Assembly (NCBI GenBank): GCA_020438865.1
Contig: JAGQTU010000036.1
Coordinates: forward strand, 1-37,140
Direction: 5' to 3'
From: Mycobacterium sp.
Lineage (GTDB): Bacteria; Actinomycetota; Actinomycetes; Mycobacteriales; Mycobacteriaceae
Length of the DNA: 37,140 nucleotides
Below, piece after piece: positions 1 through 6,877 of this stretch; within the stretch, counting starts at the first letter, position 1, and every line of letters begins with the position of its first letter. Below the pieces are notes generated by a model. That model saw only the letters and a list, made by a program, of their open reading frames with translations, was not told where the DNA came from and ran no database searches. A program made the translations under genes and the position numbers.

Positions 1-132
1 CACGAACTCGTAGACGGCGCCGATCCGTTCGTGCTCGGGCACTGTTTCCCAGTTGTGGCGCGCCAAGATCTCCCGCAGCCGGGGATTGTCGAAGTTCAAC
101 AGCGCCGTCGGTCTCAGATAACGGCTATCCAC
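1..132 (-). CDS. Transglutaminase-like protein, N-terminal fragment (cut by window edge)
   Basis: Only the first 44 codons are inside the window and they stay open to base 1. The translation begins VDSRYLRPTALLNFDNP and continues with RLREILARHNW and a stretch ending in ERIGAVYEFV. This resembles the start of bacterial transglutaminase-like (cysteine protease fold) proteins, in which the next segment usually reads like 'RDEIRFGYN'. The catalytic Cys-His-Asp lies outside the window, so family membership is an inference from this short piece. The GTG start at 132 is supported by a TAAGAT box (140-145 on the minus strand) that would place transcription start one base before the GTG. The gene diverges from the permease/ACP/ligase cluster. 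Confidence 0.55.
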   Translation of the reverse strand, partial: MDSRYLRPTALLNFDNPRLREILARHNWETVPEHERIGAVYEFV

Positions 133-139
133 GGCGGGG

Positions 140-145
140 ATCTTA
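140..145 (-). promoter_or_regulatory. -10 box TAAGAT for the transglutaminase-like gene (leaderless)
   Basis: Read on the minus strand the hexamer is TAAGAT, a good match to the mycobacterial TANNNT -10 element. Its last base is 8 nt upstream of the GTG at 132, so the predicted transcript starts about one base before the start codon. No Shine-Dalgarno sequence is visible. Confidence 0.5.
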
Positions 146-244
146 CCCGCGAATCTCCGCGATAAGTGCGGAACTTTTTGATCGGCCGACCCGACTCTTG
201 TTGTGGCGGCGGGAATCTCCGTGGCCGATACGGCATGCGGGTGC

Positions 245-250
245 AGGAGG
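245..250 (+). promoter_or_regulatory. Shine-Dalgarno AGGAGG selecting GTG 256
   Basis: A perfect AGGAGG lies 5 nt upstream of GTG 256. The alternative in-frame starts at 166 and 235 have no comparable site, and the ATG at 235 lies upstream of the site. This decides the start of the permease. Confidence 0.5.
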
Positions 251-255
251 TTCAG

Positions 256-1410
256 GTGGACGCGGTGAGCGTGGTGAAGGCACCCGGCGAGGTGCCCCGT
301 ACACCCGGTGTCGCGGTGCGCAACCTCGTCGGCGAGCGCACCCGTTTCGCGCTGTCGGTTGCCGGGGTCGGTTTCGCGGTGCTGCTGGTGTTAGTGATGG
401 CTGGAATCTTCGTGGGGACGATCAATCAGGTCACCACCTACATCGACCATTCCCGCAACGCGGTGTGGGTAACCCAACCCGGGGTGTCGCAGATGTTCCG
501 CGCCGTGTCGTGGCTGCCGGCCGATGACAGGCAGCGTCTGCTGTCGCTACCCGAGGTCGCCTCCGCCGATCCGATCCTGGGTCAGCCGTCGGACTTCGTC
601 CACGACGGCGAGCAGACGGCCTACTTCGTGCTCGGCTACGACACCGCCACCGGAGTTGGCGGACCGTGGGCGATGGCCGAGGGCCGTGCCGTCGCCGGGC
701 CCGGCGAGGTCGTGCTCGACCGGATTCTGGCCCGCAAGAACGGATTACGCGTGGGCGACTCCGTCGAGATCGTCGACGGCACATTCACCGTCGTCGGACT
801 GTCCGACCAGACCGCGGCCCTCGGCAACTTCTACGCATTCGTCTCGTTGCCCGATGCGACGCGACTTCTGCGTGCGGGTAACCGGTTCTCCTACTTCCTC
901 GTTCAGCCCAGGCCCGGCTACACCCCGGAACAGGCGGCAGCGGCCATTCGCCAGTCATTGCCCGGCATGGACGCCATGACCTCGACGGAATTTGCCCACA
1001 ACAGCCGCGACATCATCATTTCGATGGTCGGAAGGCCGCTCAAGACGATGATCGCCATCTCCACGCTGGTGGGCGTGGTGTTGGTAGGCCTCGTCGTGTG
1101 GACACTCACAGTCGAGCAGTCGGCCGATTTCGGGGTGTTGCGGGCCCTCGGAGTGCGACCGATCCAATTGTGTCGCATCGTATTAGCCCAGGCCGCTCTG
1201 GTCGGCGCGGCGGGCTTCGTGCTCGGCGCCGCGATCGCCTACGGCGCGCAATTTCTCATCAGTGAGCGGATGGGCGACGTCACGGTGGCGATCACGCCGG
1301 CGATGCTGGCCGCGATGGCCGCCGCCACCGCCGTGATGGCCGCTCTGGGCTCACTGCTGCCGTTGCGGCGGGTTGTCCGTATCGATCCCGCCGTTGCTTT
1401 CCGGCACTGA
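256..1410 (+). CDS. FtsX/MacB-type ABC transporter permease, DevC-like
   Basis: A 384-residue inner-membrane permease. Layout: a short cytoplasmic N-terminus with the motif VAVRNLVGERTRFALSVAG, a first membrane segment at about residues 31-54, a roughly 200-residue extracytoplasmic domain, then three C-terminal membrane segments containing the FtsX-like 'VLRALGV' loop. The N-terminal motif and length are closest to DevC-type permeases, which work with a DevA ATPase and DevB adaptor to export glycolipids. No ATPase or adaptor gene is in the window, so the permease looks orphaned or its partners lie elsewhere. The frame is open from GTG 166 and also has ATG 235. GTG 256 is chosen because AGGAGG (245-250) sits 5 nt before it. 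It is followed after 10 nt by an acyl carrier protein gene, which suggests a lipid cargo. Export function is inference. Confidence 0.75.
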   Translation: MDAVSVVKAPGEVPRTPGVAVRNLVGERTRFALSVAGVGFAVLLVLVMAGIFVGTINQVTTYIDHSRNAVWVTQPGVSQMFRAVSWLPADDRQRLLSLPEVASADPILGQPSDFVHDGEQTAYFVLGYDTATGVGGPWAMAEGRAVAGPGEVVLDRILARKNGLRVGDSVEIVDGTFTVVGLSDQTAALGNFYAFVSLPDATRLLRAGNRFSYFLVQPRPGYTPEQAAAAIRQSLPGMDAMTSTEFAHNSRDIIISMVGRPLKTMIAISTLVGVVLVGLVVWTLTVEQSADFGVLRALGVRPIQLCRIVLAQAALVGAAGFVLGAAIAYGAQFLISERMGDVTVAITPAMLAAMAAATAVMAALGSLLPLRRVVRIDPAVAFRH

Positions 1411-1420
1411 GGACGTTTCG

Positions 1421-1717
1421 ATGACCGAGATCCCCGAGTCCGCAGACGTCGTGACGGCCATCCGTGACGGGCTGACCAGACTCCTGCCGCCCGAAGATCT
1501 CGCACAGGCGGATCTGTCGTGCCTCGACGAGCGCACCGCGATGCTGAGTCTGCCGGTGGACTCAGCGGTCCTGATGGCACTGATGAACGAGCTCGAGGAG
1601 ACCTTCAACGTCTACATCGACGAGGAGGTGGCCTTCTCATTCGAATCGGTCGGTAATGTCGCCGATTACATCCGGCAACGCCTGACTGCGAAAGCACATC
1701 GTCTGGACGGCCCGTGA
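1421..1717 (+). CDS. Acyl carrier protein
   Basis: A 98-residue acidic protein of acyl-carrier-protein size and pattern. The attachment site is Ser48 in LPVDSAVLMAL, a variant of the usual GxDSL, followed by a helix II-like NELEETFNVYIDEE and a C-terminal SVGNVADYI that matches the ACP helix IV region. The Ser would carry 4'-phosphopantetheine. The ATG at 1421 follows a weak GAGGAC sequence; a longer in-frame GTG at 1373 would overlap the permease and is less likely. The stop codon overlaps the GTG of the adenylating enzyme (GTGA), so the two are translationally coupled and the ligase probably loads this carrier. No polyketide synthase or other acyl-processing enzyme is visible nearby. Confidence 0.82.
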   Translation: MTEIPESADVVTAIRDGLTRLLPPEDLAQADLSCLDERTAMLSLPVDSAVLMALMNELEETFNVYIDEEVAFSFESVGNVADYIRQRLTAKAHRLDGP

Positions 1718-3393
1718 GCGTCTTCTCGCCAGCTGTCCGGCGGCACGTCGAAGCGAATGCCCCGGCCCTCCTAAGCGGCGCGGTCGACTATCCGACCATG
1801 CTCGGACGGGGTCTTCCGCAAATCGACTTCTACGACAGCCGTCGGCACCTCGGCACGTTGCCGGGCGCTGCTTTGGCCGCAAACGTGGCCAGCCGGGCGG
1901 GTGCACTTGCTACCCGCGGGCTGGTTTATGGCGACCGGATCGTGTTGGTGGCCAGCAACACCGAGGAATACCTCGCAACGCTGTTGGCGGCATTGGCTGT
2001 CGGCGCTGTCCCGTGCGCGGTCGCTCCGCCGTCGACACCGTCTCGCGAGGAATCGGCGGGTGTGCGACATCTTCGGGCAGCGATCCACGTCATCGCACCG
2101 AAAATGGTGCTCGCCCCCGCGCGGAGCGCGGTGCCGCACTGTGCCATGGTGTGCTACGAGGAACTCCAAGACGCGCCCGAGCTTCCGATTCCGCAAGGGC
2201 CAGCCCCGAAGCCGGCGGAGGCCCATCATATTCAACTCACCTCGGGTTCGACGTCCGCACCCAAGGCGGTCCTCCTTTCCCATGGCAACGTGGCACACAA
2301 CATTGCTACGGTCAGTCACGGGATGGCGACGGCTCGCGGTGGCGACCGACTGTTCAGCTGGCTGCCGATGTACCACGACATGGGCTTCATCCAAGTACTG
2401 GGCGCGCTGATCTACGGCGCTCGCATCGGACTGATGACCCCGTTGGGCTTTCTGCGCGATCCACTCTCGTGGGTTCGCAACATGACGCACCACCGGTCCA
2501 GCGTTACCGCCGGGCCTACCTTCGCCTACCGCGCTACGGCCGATTCCCTGGAGCGGTCGAGTGGCGCTCGCGGTGCGATCGATCTTTCCGATTTGCGATG
2601 TGCATACATCGGAGCGGAGCCGATCGCATATTCAACGCTTCGCAGTTTCACCGACAGCTTTACACCATGGGGGCTTCGTTCCGATGTGCTGGTTCCCTCC
2701 TACGGAATGGCCGAGTCGGTGCTGGCCACGACCGTCGCCATCCGAGCGGCGCCGGAAGGGCCGGGAAACTTCGGCCGCGTGAAGACTCTGCGCACTACCG
2801 GTACCGGCTCGCAAATGGTCTCGTGCGGACCACCGATCGACGGGACGCGCCTTCGTGTAGTCGACTCCAGCGGCCACGAGGTGGATGCCGGTCTGGTTGG
2901 CGAGATCCAGATCAGCGGCGCATCAGTGATGGCCGGCTACCTCTCGGCCGAGGGTGGGGTCATCGCCCCGGCCGGTGGCTGGCACGACACCGGTGATCGC
3001 GGACTCATCTGCGGTGGAGAACTTTTTGTGGTGGGCAGGAGCAAGGAGATGCTGATCGTGCGGGGTCGTAACCTGCCGCCGTACGACGTGGAGCGGTCGA
3101 TTGAGGGCGTGGCAGGCGTCGGTCCCGGCCAAGCTGTCGTATTCGCGGCCCCAGACGAGGGCCGCGGTCGGGAATCGATCGTCGCAGTCGTAGCCACGGC
3201 ATCGGTTGATGCCGATCGTCGCCGGCAGCTCCGAGTGGACGTAGCCGCGCGGGTCCGCGCCGATTTCGGGTTCTCCCTCGACGGCGTGGTGCTCGTGCCG
3301 AAGGCCGCGATACCCCGTACCACGAGTGGAAAGATTCAGCGCCTCAAGACCCGCGACCGGTATATGGCAGGTCAGTTGGCGGCGCTGAACTGA
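1714..3393 (+). CDS. Fatty acyl-AMP ligase (FAAL-type adenylating enzyme)
   Basis: A 559-residue member of the ANL superfamily that activates a fatty acid as acyl-adenylate. Visible motifs are the phosphate-binding loop TSGSTSAPKAV, the FAAL-typical SWLPMYHDMGF, the adenine-binding SYGMAES, the ribose-binding HDTGDRG, GRNLPPYDVE (similar to the FAAL 'GRNxYPxDIE') and the C-terminal lysine motif TTSGKIQR. These favour acyl-AMP ligase over CoA ligase. The GTG start overlaps the stop of the ACP gene by 4 nt, which suggests the acyl chain is passed to that carrier. In mycobacteria FAALs normally feed polyketide synthases, but none is present here; the neighbouring permease suggests a small lipid-building and export unit. 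The acyl substrate cannot be read from the sequence. Confidence 0.85.
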   Translation: MSVFSPAVRRHVEANAPALLSGAVDYPTMLGRGLPQIDFYDSRRHLGTLPGAALAANVASRAGALATRGLVYGDRIVLVASNTEEYLATLLAALAVGAVPCAVAPPSTPSREESAGVRHLRAAIHVIAPKMVLAPARSAVPHCAMVCYEELQDAPELPIPQGPAPKPAEAHHIQLTSGSTSAPKAVLLSHGNVAHNIATVSHGMATARGGDRLFSWLPMYHDMGFIQVLGALIYGARIGLMTPLGFLRDPLSWVRNMTHHRSSVTAGPTFAYRATADSLERSSGARGAIDLSDLRCAYIGAEPIAYSTLRSFTDSFTPWGLRSDVLVPSYGMAESVLATTVAIRAAPEGPGNFGRVKTLRTTGTGSQMVSCGPPIDGTRLRVVDSSGHEVDAGLVGEIQISGASVMAGYLSAEGGVIAPAGGWHDTGDRGLICGGELFVVGRSKEMLIVRGRNLPPYDVERSIEGVAGVGPGQAVVFAAPDEGRGRESIVAVVATASVDADRRRQLRVDVAARVRADFGFSLDGVVLVPKAAIPRTTSGKIQRLKTRDRYMAGQLAALN

Positions 3394-3413
3394 GCCCGGG
3401 AGGGAATATCAAG

Positions 3414-3488
3414 ATGGGCATCCGGGAGCAAGAGCTGCTTGCTCGGGGTGGTAGCCCGACCCGGCGCAGGGACCTCGAGAGCCGCTGA
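3414..3488 (+). CDS. Possible 24-residue ORF after the acyl-AMP ligase
   Basis: An ATG preceded by a strong purine run (CGGGAGGGA, 3397-3405, 8 nt spacing) opens a 24-codon frame encoding MGIREQELLARGGSPTRRR and a short tail. It begins 20 nt after the ligase stop, on the same strand, so it could be co-transcribed. No family is recognised. It may be a real small protein, an attenuation-type leader or the eroded start of a lost gene; the ribosome-binding site is the only support. Confidence 0.25.
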   Translation: MGIREQELLARGGSPTRRRDLESR

Positions 3489-3533
3489 GGACTGCCTCGC
3501 TTGGATATTTCTCTGGGGCGTCTGATCAGCGAG

Positions 3534-3782
3534 TCAGCGCGACAGCACGAACTTCCGAACCGGCGCCGGCCAATTCCAGGCGATTTCCGGCTGGGACTTC
3601 CGCATCGGGCCGATCGGGGTCTCCCACCTGGTGCCGATCGGGCCCAGCGGGCAGGCGGTCTGCAGGAGTAGTCGGGTCGTCGCCCGGCGCAGGACGTCGT
3701 CCCCGGCCGCCGTCTTCAGGCGCGTCCTGTTCTCCTCGGAGAGCCGATCCCACCAGGCCTGAAACTCGGCATCGAATGTCAT
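3534..3782 (-). CDS. Conserved-looking small hypothetical protein
   Basis: An 82-residue protein beginning MTFDAEFQAWWDRLSEE, with a Trp- and charge-rich helical N-terminus and a conserved-looking end WNWPAPVRKFVLSR. No domain is recognised. The start at 3782 is preferred because GGGAAG lies 7 nt upstream; an ATG five codons earlier (3797) is possible but has no site. A second minus-strand frame covers the same DNA (3526-3909), but its Arg/Pro-rich translation looks like a shadow. The gene is on the opposite strand to the acyl-AMP ligase and ends about 45 nt from the 3414-3488 ORF. Confidence 0.6.
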   Translation of the reverse strand: MTFDAEFQAWWDRLSEENRTRLKTAAGDDVLRRATTRLLLQTACPLGPIGTRWETPIGPMRKSQPEIAWNWPAPVRKFVLSR

Positions 3783-3818
3783 GCGTGCGCTTCCCATCAG
3801 TCGTTGGCGTTTGACGAA

Positions 3819-3836
3819 ACCCCGACCACTCGGGGT
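3819..3836. terminator. GC-rich hairpin, possible terminator after the DUF4188 gene
   Basis: ACCCCGA / TCGGGGT form a perfect 7-bp stem around a 4-nt CCAC loop. It lies between two minus-strand genes, about 100 nt past the stop at 3935 and just upstream of the start near 3782-3797. There is no T-tract, so termination is only a suggestion. The rest of this roughly 140-nt gap holds nothing else convincing. Confidence 0.35.
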
Positions 3837-3934
3837 GCGTCATTACCGCGCTGGGACGCTGCGAAACTGCCTGGGAGTGTTTGCCGCGAGAATGTGAGCG
3901 GTATCTCACCCCCGATCAGGTGGAGGCGCTCTAG

Positions 3935-4444
3935 CTAGTAGCCGGGCAGCGCGGGGTTGTCGTCATCGGTGACACCGATGCGGGCCGCCGCCGAATCCTT
4001 GCCCCGGCGCACCGGCACCATGCCGGCGGCCACGCCGAGCCCCTGCGCCGGCATGTTGCCGTAGATGCTCTCGATATCGGCCGTCTTCACCCGGTAGGTC
4101 TCGTGCCAGATGCCGACGTCACCGGAGTTGCCGATCTTCCGATTGAACCGCCGCCACGGCTCGAGGTGCGGGTCGTCGGCATTGCGGGCGAACCGCTCCA
4201 GGTCCTCGAAGGATCGCCAGTACTGCACCAGGAGAGGCGGGAACATCGACGCCCGGTAGGCGAGCATTCCCTTCTCCGGCCGCTCGGTCAGGTACTTCAA
4301 CATCGCACCCATGCTCTTGAACACGGGAAGCCACAAGCCGAGCTTGAGCGGCTTGTTGATCCGCATGCCGATGATGAACACCACGACCTCGTCGCCGAGC
4401 CGACTCACGTCGGCCGTATAGCGACCCTTCAGGATCTCGGCCAT
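3935..4444 (-). CDS. DUF4188 domain-containing protein
   Basis: A 169-residue protein starting MAEILKGRYTAD, with VVVFIIGMRINKPLKLGLWLPVF and LLVQYWRSFEDLERFARN. These segments are typical of the DUF4188 family, small alpha/beta-barrel (monooxygenase-fold) proteins of unknown reaction. The repeated pattern 'YWRSFEDLERFA...H...W..F' resembles antibiotic-biosynthesis monooxygenase-like dimers. No signal peptide is seen, so it is probably cytoplasmic. The ATG at 4444 is supported by a TAGGGT box that would give a leader of about one base. It is transcribed separately from the secreted protein upstream, which has its own box. Confidence 0.75.
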   Translation of the reverse strand: MAEILKGRYTADVSRLGDEVVVFIIGMRINKPLKLGLWLPVFKSMGAMLKYLTERPEKGMLAYRASMFPPLLVQYWRSFEDLERFARNADDPHLEPWRRFNRKIGNSGDVGIWHETYRVKTADIESIYGNMPAQGLGVAAGMVPVRRGKDSAAARIGVTDDDNPALPGY

Positions 4445-4451
4445 GGGTCGA

Positions 4452-4457
4452 ACCCTA
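4452..4457 (-). promoter_or_regulatory. -10 box TAGGGT for the DUF4188 gene (leaderless)
   Basis: On the minus strand TAGGGT ends 8 nt before ATG 4444, predicting a start of transcription one base upstream of the codon. No Shine-Dalgarno is present. Confidence 0.5.
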
Positions 4458-4467
4458 GGCGCGTGCC

Positions 4468-4758
4468 CTACACCGCGCCGGCGTCTTCACCCAGGTTGGT
4501 GTACTCCGGCGCATCGGGTTGCGCCCCGGGTCCGGTGCTGCCGGCGTCCTGACCGGTCTTCCAGTACAGATCGTCGGTGGGCAGCGGGGCGGGTCCGGTG
4601 CTGCCGGGGTTCTCGTTGGCGTCCCAGTAGTACGGCTCGGTGGGGTCTGGCCAGACCAGTCCGCCGGTGTCGGCGGATGCCGTCGGTGCCGCGGTGAAGG
4701 TGATCGCGGCGACGGCCAGCGGCGCCAGCGCCGCCAACGCCGGCTTGGTGAGCTTCAT
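4468..4758 (-). CDS. Small secreted protein with a 21-residue imperfect repeat
   Basis: A 96-residue protein with a Sec signal peptide (MKLTKPALAALAPLAVAA, cleavage likely after TASA-D near residue 30). The mature part is acidic, Pro/Gly-rich and built from an imperfect repeat of about 21 residues: YYWDANENPGSTGP, LYWKTGQDAGSTGP and a degenerate YTNLGEDAGAV. There are no cysteines. No family is recognised. It is exported and probably stays in the cell envelope or medium. The ATG at 4758 follows a TAGGTT box (4768-4773) with a predicted 3-nt leader. Confidence 0.7.
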   Translation of the reverse strand: MKLTKPALAALAPLAVAAITFTAAPTASADTGGLVWPDPTEPYYWDANENPGSTGPAPLPTDDLYWKTGQDAGSTGPGAQPDAPEYTNLGEDAGAV

Positions 4759-4767
4759 GAAATCGAA

Positions 4768-4773
4768 AACCTA
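4768..4773 (-). promoter_or_regulatory. -10 box TAGGTT for the secreted repeat protein
   Basis: The minus-strand hexamer TAGGTT would start transcription about 3 nt before ATG 4758. No ribosome-binding site is seen in the short leader. Confidence 0.4.
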
Positions 4774-4881
4774 GGGCAGGCGGGTGACGTCAACGGGTAC
4801 GGATGATGATCGGCACATTGTCGGCAGGTATCGGTCCGGTACCCCATGTCAACGGCAACGGTGGGGTGGCGCGGGACCGGC

Positions 4882-5643
4882 TCAGGTGATGGTCAGCCCG
4901 CCGTCGACGACGATCGTCTGGCCGGTGACGTAGCCGGCCGCCGGCGAGGACAGCCACACCGCCGTGGCCGCCAGCTCGGCGGGATCGCCGATGCGGCCCA
5001 GCACGATTCGCGGCAGCTGGCTGTCGAGATAGCCCGGCTTGTACTCGTCGGTCATCTCGCTCTTGAAGAAGCCCGGCGCCAGCGCGTTGACCCGAATTCC
5101 CTTGCGGGCCCCCCACTGCTGGGCCAGGTCGCGGGTCAGGCCCAGCACACCGGCCTTGGAGGCGCTGTAGGCGGCCTGCGGCAGGCCGCCGGTGGTCAGC
5201 CCGAGGATGCTGGAGACGTTGACGATCGCACTGCCCGGCTGCATCACCCGCGCGCAGGCCTGCGCCATCCAGTACGAGCCGTGCAGGTTGACGTCGACGA
5301 CCGCGCGGAACTGCTCGGGGGTCTCCCGGGTCGCCGGCACCGCGGTGCCCACCCCGGCGTTGTTGATCAACACGTCCACCCGGCCGAACGTCTCGATCGC
5401 CGAATCCACCAGCGCCTGACACTGCTCGGGGTCGGCCACGTCGGTCATCCGGGTGTAGACCCGGCGCCCGGCGGCCTCCACCAGCGCCGCGGTCTGCGCC
5501 ATCCGCTCCACCCGCCGCGCACCGAGCACCAGGTCGGCCCCGGCTTCGGCGAAGGCCTGCGCGAAGGAGACGCCCAGCCCGGAGGACGCGCCGGTGACGA
5601 CGACGACCTTGTCGGTCAACCGGAACAAGTCGACGACTGTCAT
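4882..5643 (-). CDS. Short-chain dehydrogenase/reductase, module A
   Basis: A 253-residue classical SDR. It shows the nucleotide-binding TGASSGLG (residues 17-24), NNAG (94-97), the catalytic Ser144/Ser145 with YSASK (Tyr159, Lys163), and the C-terminal TGQTIVVDGG typical of FabG-like enzymes. It probably oxidises or reduces a hydroxyl/keto group on an acyl-CoA or similar substrate with NAD(P). It is the last gene of a minus-strand run phosphotransferase - acyl-CoA dehydrogenase - SDR; the 55-nt gap upstream carries a GAGGAATCCC site before the ATG. In an lva-like reading it would interconvert 4-keto and 4-hydroxyacyl-CoA or act on the 3-hydroxy product. Substrate is inference. Confidence 0.88.
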   Translation of the reverse strand: MTVVDLFRLTDKVVVVTGASSGLGVSFAQAFAEAGADLVLGARRVERMAQTAALVEAAGRRVYTRMTDVADPEQCQALVDSAIETFGRVDVLINNAGVGTAVPATRETPEQFRAVVDVNLHGSYWMAQACARVMQPGSAIVNVSSILGLTTGGLPQAAYSASKAGVLGLTRDLAQQWGARKGIRVNALAPGFFKSEMTDEYKPGYLDSQLPRIVLGRIGDPAELAATAVWLSSPAAGYVTGQTIVVDGGLTIT

Positions 5644-5698
5644 GGGATTCCTCGCTCCTCCTCGGGGCTCGTGCCTCGCCCCGCATCGTCGACTCGGG

Positions 5699-6877
5699 TC
5701 ATCGCGGGCTCCTCAGCACCTGGCGGGCGATCGCGTACTTGTGCACCTCGGTCGGCCCGTCGTAGAGCCGGAAGGCGCGCATGTCGGAGAAGATCATGCC
5801 GACCGGTGTCTCGTCGGAGATGCCCATCCCGCCCAGGATCTGGACGCAGCGGTCGGCCACCTTGAACAACTCCTCGGACACGTAGGCCTTGACCATCGAG
5901 CTTTCGTGGCGGCCCTTGGCGCCGGTGTCCAGCGCCCAGCACGCCCACCAGATCGCGAGTCGGCACTGCTGCAGCGCAATCTCGTTGTCGGCCAACATGA
6001 ATCCGACGCCCTGGTGCTCGCCGAGCGGCTTGCCGAACGCGGTGCGGGTGCGGGCGTAGTCGACGGCGATCGAATGGGCGCGCGATGCCGCGCCGAGCCA
6101 GCGCATGCAGTGCGTCAACCGGGCCGGGGTCAGCCGCAGCTGGGCGTAGCGCAACGCCTGGCCCACCTCGCCGAGCACCGCATCGGCCGGCAGCCGCAGG
6201 TCGCGGAACTCGACCACGCCGTGACCCTGGACATAGTTGCGGTCCATCGTGTTCATCACCCGCTCGAGGTGAATCCCGGGGGTCTGCCCGTCGCAGAGGA
6301 ACAGCGTCGGCCCGTCGGCCCCGTACGGGTTGGGCGCGAGGCGGGCCATGATGATCCAGGTCCGCGCGCCGTCGGCGCCGGTGATCAGCCACTTGCGGCC
6401 GTTGATCACATACTCGCTGCCGTCGAACACCGCCCCGGTGGCCAACTGGCCCGGGTCCGACCCGGCGCCGCCGGGTTCGGTCATCGCGAACACCGAGCGC
6501 TGGCGGCCGTCGATGACCGGCACCAGGAAGCGTTCCACCTGCTCGTCATTGGCGATCTTGCCCAGCACGAACATGTTGCCCTCGTCGGGGGCGGCGCAGT
6601 TCAGCGCGACCGGCCCCAGCGTCGACCAGCCGGCGGCCTCGAACAGCACCGCCTGCTCGCGGTGCGAGGGCTCCCGGCCGCCGAACCGGCGCGGCGCCTG
6701 GAAGGTCAGCAGACCGGCGTCCCGGGCCAGCCCCACCAATTCGGTTCGCAGGTCCTCGTCGGGGCCGTGCCGGGTCAGCCGCGAATCACGCTCGTACGGC
6801 ACGATCTTGTCGACGACGAAGGCGCGGATCTCGTCGCGCAACGCCGCCAGGTCGGCCGGGATCTCGAAGTCGATCAT
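5699..6877 (-). CDS. Acyl-CoA dehydrogenase of the ACAD10/11 (LvaC)-like type, module A
   Basis: A 392-residue flavoprotein with the full acyl-CoA dehydrogenase fold. Motifs are FAMTEPGGAGSDP in the FAD/substrate-binding middle domain, GRKWLITGA, RTRTAFGKPLGEHQ and ILGGMGI. At the position of the usual catalytic Glu (MCAD 'YEGT') it has YDGPTEVHK, with Asp373. The family with this motif includes ACAD10/ACAD11, which act on 4-phosphoacyl-CoA rather than making a simple double bond. The ATG overlaps the stop of the phosphotransferase gene (ATGA), so the pair is translationally coupled, mirroring the kinase-dehydrogenase fusion in human ACAD10/11. Assignment to 4-hydroxyacyl-CoA metabolism is inference. 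Confidence 0.88.
   Translation of the reverse strand: MIDFEIPADLAALRDEIRAFVVDKIVPYERDSRLTRHGPDEDLRTELVGLARDAGLLTFQAPRRFGGREPSHREQAVLFEAAGWSTLGPVALNCAAPDEGNMFVLGKIANDEQVERFLVPVIDGRQRSVFAMTEPGGAGSDPGQLATGAVFDGSEYVINGRKWLITGADGARTWIIMARLAPNPYGADGPTLFLCDGQTPGIHLERVMNTMDRNYVQGHGVVEFRDLRLPADAVLGEVGQALRYAQLRLTPARLTHCMRWLGAASRAHSIAVDYARTRTAFGKPLGEHQGVGFMLADNEIALQQCRLAIWWACWALDTGAKGRHESSMVKAYVSEELFKVADRCVQILGGMGISDETPVGMIFSDMRAFRLYDGPTEVHKYAIARQVLRSPR

Noticed and set aside
3839-3934. Short stop-bounded plus-strand stretch ending TAWECLPRECERYLTPDQVEAL
   Set aside because: It looks protein-like with several cysteines, but has no ATG, GTG or TTG start and no recognised family; possibly a gene remnant or chance.
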